A DNA stretch of 51,652 nucleotides, taken from positions 1-51,652 of the forward strand of contig CAKSMF010000010.1 in assembly GCA_934474025.1 (NCBI GenBank). The letters are read 5' to 3'. Source of the DNA: an uncultured Ruminococcus sp. GTDB taxonomy: Bacteria > Bacillota > Clostridia > Oscillospirales > Ruminococcaceae. The notes below the pieces were generated by a model. That model had not been told where the DNA came from. It ran no database searches and saw nothing but the letters and a program-made list of their open reading frames with translations. A program made the translations under genes and the position numbers. The stretch's first letter is position 1. Every line of letters begins with the position of its first letter. Below, in pieces: positions 47,681-51,652 of the stretch.

Positions 47681-48886
47681 GTGAGTAAAAAAACATTATA
47701 TAAATTATTCTATGCAGACTCGTCAGCTTTTAACGCTGAATATGATAAACGCTTTCATGATGAAGACACTATTCATCTTGATATAAAAATCGGAGAACAC
47801 TCTGCATTTGTCTGCCAATCTGCTGAAATATTCAAACTTATTATTTCTATTGAACGCACGAACAATAAAGTTAGCCAGATTTGCAATCGTCTTCCCGAAA
47901 TCGCCTTGTCACAATTTCAGCAACGCTGTTTGATTGACGAAATCGTCCTGACAAACAATATTGAAGGTGTTCACAGTACACGAAAGGAAATCAGCGAAAT
48001 CTTACAGGACTTATCAAAAAACAATAAGCGTGAAAGGTTTGTTGGACTTGTAAATAAGTATGTTCTGCTGATGAAAAATGAAACCCTGCCACTTCAAACA
48101 CCTGAAGATGTTCGCAAAATCTATGATGATATTTTTTATGAAGAAATAAAAGCGACTGATCCTGATGATTTACCTGATGGAAAAATATTCCGTAAAAGTG
48201 ATGTGGGCGTTTACTCTCCGACTGGAAAAAAAATCCACAATGGACTTTATCCCGAATCTGAAATCATATCTGCAATGAAAAAATCGCTTGATTTTCTGAA
48301 CGACAGTCATTACGATGTTCTGCTGCGAATAGCAGTATTTCATTATTTATTCGGATATATCCATCCGTTTTATGATGGTAACGGACGCACCAGCCGTTTT
48401 ATCAGCAGTTATATGTTTTCTCAGAACTTAAATAAACTAATTGGTTATCGTATCTCTTTTACGATTAAAGAGCATATAAACAAGTATTATGAAGCCTTTA
48501 AAGTCTGCAATCATTACAATAACAGAGGTGATCTCACTCCCTTTACAGAAATGTTTCTGGAAATTGTAGATGTTTCCATGCATCAACTTTATCAGGCTTT
48601 ATCAGAACGTTCCGAAAAATTGACGTATTATATCAATCTGATCACACAACTGCCAAATGCAGAGGATGAAAGTATGTTCAGACTATACGAATATCTGATT
48701 CAGGCAGCATTATTTTCCAATATGGGAATTTCTCAAAAAGAGCTTGAACATGAAATGAAAATGACATATAACACTGTTCGTTCAAGGCTGAAACGCATTC
48801 CCGAAGAACTGCTGATCACCAATAAACAAGGCAATCGTTCGTTTTATTTGTTGAATCTCAAGGCAGTTGATGAATTGCTAAAATAA
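47681..48886 (+). CDS. Fic-domain AMP-transferase-type protein, class II
   Basis: 401 residues from GTG 47681 (GAGGTGAT site; a GTG three codons earlier lies on that site). N-terminal inhibitory helix motif TNNIEGVHS (S/T-x3-E-G; about residues 89-97), placing it in the self-inhibited class with the inhibitor N-terminal to the Fic core. Fic motif HPFYDGNGRTSR (about 227-238) is complete, including catalytic His. The flap region PDDLPDGKIFRKSDVGV is also typical. The C-terminal approximately 70 residues form a winged HTH (ISQKELEHEMKMTYNTVRSRLKRI). It probably modifies a host target with AMP in response to stress or DNA binding. Monocistronic with an operator-bearing promoter. Confidence 0.9.
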   Translation: MSKKTLYKLFYADSSAFNAEYDKRFHDEDTIHLDIKIGEHSAFVCQSAEIFKLIISIERTNNKVSQICNRLPEIALSQFQQRCLIDEIVLTNNIEGVHSTRKEISEILQDLSKNNKRERFVGLVNKYVLLMKNETLPLQTPEDVRKIYDDIFYEEIKATDPDDLPDGKIFRKSDVGVYSPTGKKIHNGLYPESEIISAMKKSLDFLNDSHYDVLLRIAVFHYLFGYIHPFYDGNGRTSRFISSYMFSQNLNKLIGYRISFTIKEHINKYYEAFKVCNHYNNRGDLTPFTEMFLEIVDVSMHQLYQALSERSEKLTYYINLITQLPNAEDESMFRLYEYLIQAALFSNMGISQKELEHEMKMTYNTVRSRLKRIPEELLITNKQGNRSFYLLNLKAVDELLK

Positions 48887-48995
48887 TATCGTTTATGCCA
48901 TCTGTTAATGAAAATGCATATTTTCAAAGCTGATTTTGATTTTTTTGCATATTTTCAGACTTGTTTTTCTATAAAAATGCATATTTTTATTCCAA

Positions 48996-49640
48996 TCACC
49001 CTATCAAATCCTCTATATCGCACCCCAATGCTTTACAAAGTGCAAGCACTGTATCCACCTGAGCTTTGCGGATATCATTCTGCTTTTGTTCATATAACTG
49101 TATCATACGCAAGGAGACACCACTTACTCTGGCAAGCTCTGACTGTGTAAACCCTCGTGCCTTTCTTATTACAGATAGTTTTGACTTTTGTTTTGCTCTG
49201 TTTCTTGCGATTATTTCATCTGCTGTTTCTACAAATTTGCTGTCGTCAGCTTCGTGTAAAATGTACATTGAGAAAACCTTTGAAAGGGTAAGACCATCAT
49301 CTGCAATATCTTCAAATCGTCTGCCTGTTTTCCATTGATAATAAGCCAGAATCCAACCGCTCCAATAAGCAATTCCCTTATAACCTGTGTGGTCACATTC
49401 TTTGACCCTAACTTCAATCCCAACTTCTTTCAGAACATACTCGGCAAGCTCTATGCCTGACATACCTACTGTATACTTAGGATTTCCTTTACCAAATTTA
49501 TCGGCGATTCCTGAGGTTATGAAGTAATCAAAAAATTCATCAGGTTTATAGCCCAAATCAACAACAGCATATTCTATCATTTCACCAAGATTTTTTCTTG
49601 CATCATTTAAGTACAACTCGTTGTAGCCTGTCATCGTCAT
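48996..49640 (-). CDS. antitoxin-like protein with C-terminal XRE HTH
   Basis: 214 residues. Residues 1-140 form a globular domain with patterns YAVVDLGYKPDEFFDYFITSGIADKFGKGN and YWSGWILAYYQWKTGRRFEDI, as in proteins that accompany DUF3990 toxins. Residues about 155-214 are an XRE HTH (GFTQSELARVSGVSLRMIQLYEQ). GAAGGGTGG site. The start overlaps the end of the DUF3990 gene by 38 bases. I infer antitoxin plus transcriptional repressor of the pair; the CTATCGTT repeats in the promoter are its likely operator. Confidence 0.75.
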   Translation of the reverse strand: MTMTGYNELYLNDARKNLGEMIEYAVVDLGYKPDEFFDYFITSGIADKFGKGNPKYTVGMSGIELAEYVLKEVGIEVRVKECDHTGYKGIAYWSGWILAYYQWKTGRRFEDIADDGLTLSKVFSMYILHEADDSKFVETADEIIARNRAKQKSKLSVIRKARGFTQSELARVSGVSLRMIQLYEQKQNDIRKAQVDTVLALCKALGCDIEDLIG

Positions 49641-50301
49641 TTTTCCACCCTTCTCTTATAATGTCAATCATATATTTTTCGGTAAGAATATTCCCTCTGC
49701 TTTTTTCTTTTCTAAACTCTTCACGAGCTGATGTATCACGGGAAAGCTTTTTAGGATAGTATTGTTCTTTTGAAGCAGGAACAGCTTTAACAAACTGAAT
49801 ACATTCAAAAGCCTCTTTAGAAATTGCAACGATTTGCTCTCCTAATTTTCCAAGTACCATTGCTCGCTCTAACTGACTAATAGAAATTGTATTACTCAAA
49901 AAAGCATTTGCAAATGAAAAATAGGAATCATCAGCACGATAGCCTTGAATTATATCATAATTTCTATATTCAACGACAAAATTATTTTCAATGTACTTTT
50001 TGGCTTGTGAAGCAATCTCCGAATCAATGCGAAACTTTCTGTTTTGGAGCAGAACAAACAGCCAGTTCAATATATTATAATCTCCGCTTGTTAATGATAG
50101 TATTTTCAAACCTTTTGTTTGTATTGTGTATTCATTTGCATATCCATCTAATTCTGACGAACAAGCCCATTCTTTTGCAAGCTCGATGCTTTCCGTGCAG
50201 TAAAATCCAAGTCCATAATCATTATATTTGTTCCCAAATCCAAATACAGGCTTTTGTATTATTTTTTCTGAACCATGATATATTGTTAGTTTTTCTTTCA
50301 T
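49603..50301 (-). CDS. DUF3990 protein, ADP-ribosyltransferase-like toxin candidate
   Basis: 232 residues. The N-terminus IYHGSEKIIQKPVFGFGNKYNDYGLGFYCTES carries the Y-H-G-S and G-x-GFY-T pattern of DUF3990, whose fold resembles ADP-ribosyltransferases (H-Y-E-like triad). The C-terminus is charged, with NYDIIQGYRADDSYFSFANAFL and GEQIVAISKEAFECI as family blocks. Gene order toxin first, HTH antitoxin second. AGGAGG site. It has a consensus promoter containing repeated CTATCGTT. Function is inferred from fold family and context; target unknown. It may act in phage defence or stability of the island. Confidence 0.8.
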   Translation of the reverse strand: MKEKLTIYHGSEKIIQKPVFGFGNKYNDYGLGFYCTESIELAKEWACSSELDGYANEYTIQTKGLKILSLTSGDYNILNWLFVLLQNRKFRIDSEIASQAKKYIENNFVVEYRNYDIIQGYRADDSYFSFANAFLSNTISISQLERAMVLGKLGEQIVAISKEAFECIQFVKAVPASKEQYYPKKLSRDTSAREEFRKEKSRGNILTEKYMIDIIREGWKNDDDRLQRVVLK

Positions 50302-50324
50302 TATTATTCCTCCTATATCGGTAC

Positions 50325-50376
50325 AACGATAGCATTTCTACAATATTATTATATTGCTTTAACGATAGTTTGTCAA
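50325..50376 (-). promoter_or_regulatory. TA-module promoter with CTATCGTT repeats
   Basis: On the minus strand TTGACA (50371-50376), 17 bases, TATAAT (50348-50353), perfect consensus. CTATCGTT occurs twice in the same orientation, at 50361-50368 (inside the spacer) and 50325-50332 (downstream of the start site), 36 bp apart. Binding at both would repress strongly; typical of an autoregulated toxin-antitoxin pair. Confidence 0.8.
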
Positions 50377-50377
50377 G

Positions 50378-50416
50378 AAAAAAACGGCTGTCTTTGTTTT
50401 AAAGCAACGACAGCCG
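50378..50416 (-). terminator. terminator of the PIN/small-gene operon
   Basis: 8-bp stem CGGCTGTC (50385-50392) / GACAGCCG (50409-50416), followed on the minus strand by a T-rich run (50378-50384). It lies 50 bases downstream of the small gene's stop. Confidence 0.8.
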
Positions 50417-50465
50417 ATTTGTAAACGATATTCAATTGTTTTCAATGAAATAGCTTATAACACTT

Positions 50466-50630
50466 TTATGCCGAAACTGATTTCATTTCTTCTTCAAGCT
50501 TGTTGATTTTTTCGATAGGAAGCTTAGTGGCTTTCGCAATATCTTCCTTAGAAATAGTGCCTAAAAGTAATAAATTATAGGCAATCTTAAGCTTTTCGTC
50601 ATTGATTCTATCTTCCGTAGCTTTGCACAT
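50466..50630 (-). CDS. 54-residue companion of the PIN toxin
   Basis: Small gene with start at 50630, good AAGGAGT site eight bases before it, and 54 residues: MCKATEDRINDEKLKIAYNL then LLLGTISKEDIAKATKLPIE and KINKLEEEMKSVSA. Reads as a compact helical HTH-like protein (ISKEDIAKATKLPIEKINKLEEEM). It follows the PIN gene in the same operon and could be an antitoxin, though antitoxins more often precede the toxin. Its rapidly varying family is common beside PIN proteins in clostridia (inference). Confidence 0.7.
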   Translation of the reverse strand: MCKATEDRINDEKLKIAYNLLLLGTISKEDIAKATKLPIEKINKLEEEMKSVSA

Positions 50631-50672
50631 ATAATCCACTCCTTCCGGTGCTTCTTTAAAATATTATACAGT

Positions 50673-51056
50673 TTAAATTCTATTCAACAATTCGCTTTCT
50701 TTAAAGTCACGGACATTTCGTGTTATGGTATAACTTGCTTTGATACGCTTTGCACAGCACATTTGTACAGCATCTTCATAGTCGTTAAGGCACATTTCAG
50801 CTGCATTTTTCAAATCACTCGACCTTAATTCAGCCACTTCAAATATTGTCATAAGTCTTGAAATGATTTCCATAGTTTTTTGAGGTGTAAGTTCTTTCCT
50901 GAGAATGTAAACAATATTAGGAATCGATAGAGCAGATATATAACACTCAATCTTTTTTACCTCACATAGCTTCCTGATTTTCAGTGAGTTTTCAAGAAAA
51001 TCAGGACGATTACAAAGCACATCAAGGATAAAATTGGTATCAGAACCTGTCTTCAC
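50673..51056 (-). CDS. PIN-domain ribonuclease (VapC-like toxin)
   Basis: 127 residues. PIN acidic residues: Asp5 in SDTNFILDVL, Glu in the KLCEVKKIECYISALS region, Asp in LNDYEDAVQMCCAKR, and Asp in YTITRNVRDFKESEL. The start is GTG (51056), with a weak ribosome site; the usual family start, M-x-I-L-x-DTN, is partly altered (MKTGSDTN). An IS-like remnant adjoins its 5' end, so an upstream antitoxin may have been lost. Followed by a 54-residue companion gene. Confidence 0.8.
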   Translation of the reverse strand: MKTGSDTNFILDVLCNRPDFLENSLKIRKLCEVKKIECYISALSIPNIVYILRKELTPQKTMEIISRLMTIFEVAELRSSDLKNAAEMCLNDYEDAVQMCCAKRIKASYTITRNVRDFKESELLNRI

Positions 51057-51153
51057 AAGCTAAAATCGACATGGAGGTGCTCACAAAGCAGATTTCCCAT
51101 TGTATCTGTTACTATATGTTGCTTTCGTCCTTTCTTTTTTCTAAACAATAAAA
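51053..51153 (-). pseudogene. fragment of an IS5-like transposase
   Basis: A minus-strand frame without a start encodes FRKKKGRKQHIVTDTMGNLL then diverges. The K-G-R-K-x-H-I-V-T-D-T block is the hallmark of IS5/IS4-family DDE transposases around the first catalytic Asp. Only about 30 codons remain, abutting the PIN gene. Confidence 0.55.
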
Positions 51154-51202
51154 CTTAAAAAGCTCTAGAGTGATACAATAAAAATGAAACAAAAAACGCC
51201 CT

Positions 51203-51521
51203 TTAAAATCGCTTTACTTCCATCGTATCTATCAATTCTTCTAACGAATCACAAATTTTAAACATAAATTCTGAAAGCGGTTTTGAAAAATCACAATCCA
51301 TAGCACTATCCCAATCTATTCCAACTACTTTACAAGTGGAATTTTCAACATAGAGTCCACAATCCTCATGATCGATATTATCAACATCACCGATATGAAA
51401 ATAATTACTTCATATAATCAATATTTCCACTGTGATGTGATTTAAGAATTATATCTCTTATGTCAGCATTAGGAACGATTTTATTAAAATAGCATTCGTT
51501 TCCGTTATAATTCCCATTCAT
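51203..51521 (-). pseudogene. hypothetical gene with a one-base frameshift
   Basis: The first frame begins MNGNYNGNECYFNKIVPNAD (ATG 51521) and stops at 51405 after NIDYMK. The next frame continues without start from SNYFHIGDVDNIDHEDCGL to MEVKRF at 51203; removing one A at the junction joins them into about 105 residues. No ribosome site is clear before the ATG. It is acidic, with no known domain, and may be an immunity-like or accessory protein. Confidence 0.4.
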
Positions 51522-51570
51522 CTGTGCCGTTTTTTTATTGTGAACGTGAATTTTCTTGTTGTAACTGGCT

Positions 51571-51600
51571 AAAAAAAGCGGATACATCTTATGCATCCGC
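51571..51600 (-). terminator. terminator after a gene entering from the right
   Basis: Stem GCGGATACAT / ATGCATCCGC (51578-51587, 51591-51600; one mismatch) around a 3-base loop, followed on the minus strand by T7 (51571-51577). Confidence 0.8.
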
Positions 51601-51615
51601 TTATCGAGATTAGTT

Positions 51616-51651
51616 TTATTTTTGAGCGTCCTTTGCAAGAACTTCATCAAT
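51616..51651 (-). CDS. C-terminal end of a gene beyond the right edge
   Basis: The frame IDEVLAKDAQK followed by TAA (51616-51618) lies 16 bases before the terminator, as expected for the end of a real gene. Too short to identify. Confidence 0.5.
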   Translation of the reverse strand: MDEVLAKDAQK

Positions 51652-51652
51652 T

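Noticed and set aside
51405..51650. An 81-codon minus-strand frame at the right edge.
   Set aside because: Its first half runs through a strong terminator hairpin and the tail of another gene; only the part after 51521 may be coding.

Overview
The window reads as low-GC Firmicutes DNA, most likely an anaerobic gut or rumen clostridium of the Ruminococcus type. The grounds are strong GGAGG ribosome sites, AT-rich spacers, clostridial families throughout, and a secreted protein with a type I dockerin plus calcium-binding thrombospondin-type-3 repeats. There is no rRNA, no intact tRNA and no CRISPR array. I identified genes by reading translations and motifs; nothing was searched.

Layout. (1) 1-3959 is one end of a Tn1549-like integrative conjugative element (ICE): a VirD4 coupling protein running off the left edge, a PcfB-family gene, a DUF6017-type replication protein and a small winged-helix gene. 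It ends at a 3' half of tRNA-Leu(UAA), preceded by five TCTACC repeats on an 11-bp spacing. (2) 3960-31.5 kb looks chromosomal. It holds an HTH regulator fused to a complete desulfoferrodoxin, a membrane-glycolipid cluster (PAP2 phosphatase, phospholipase-C-like protein, GT4 glycosyltransferase), two ABC systems, and a run of broken genes at 7.2-18.1 kb. Then come a LytTR/GHKL two-component pair with a well-formed LytTR-type promoter before a large lipoprotein gene, a HAD phosphatase, the 1427-residue dockerin/lectin protein with two tandem duplicated small proteins, and a decayed IS3-family element at 30231-31478. (3) About 31.5-36 kb is a small integrative element: tyrosine integrase, Xis-like protein, MobC-like protein and HUH replication initiator. 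(4) 36.1-45.3 kb is a surface module: a HipA-like kinase pair between two copies of the adhesin gene's 3' end, a giant secreted protein, and an SLH-like lipoprotein under a consensus promoter overlapped by an operator palindrome and facing an XRE regulator gene. (5) 45.3-51.65 kb is a defence/stability-gene island: serine resolvase, Fic protein with an operator, a DUF3990 (ADP-ribosyltransferase-like)/HTH pair with an autoregulated promoter, and a PIN-domain toxin with a 54-residue companion too short for usual gene calls.

Two themes stand out. First, many genes are broken, often by one base in a short homopolymer (ABC permease, drug/metabolite transporter, ABC ATPase, surface lipoprotein), but also by in-frame TGA/TAG codons and deletions. 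Sequencing error alone is therefore an incomplete explanation for 7-18 kb. Second, several promoters have consensus elements spaced 17 bp apart with palindromes or direct repeats placed on them, each next to a gene for a plausible cognate regulator: TetR at 13.8 kb, LytTR at 20.4 kb, XRE at 44.95 kb, Fic at 47.6 kb and HTH antitoxin at 50.35 kb.
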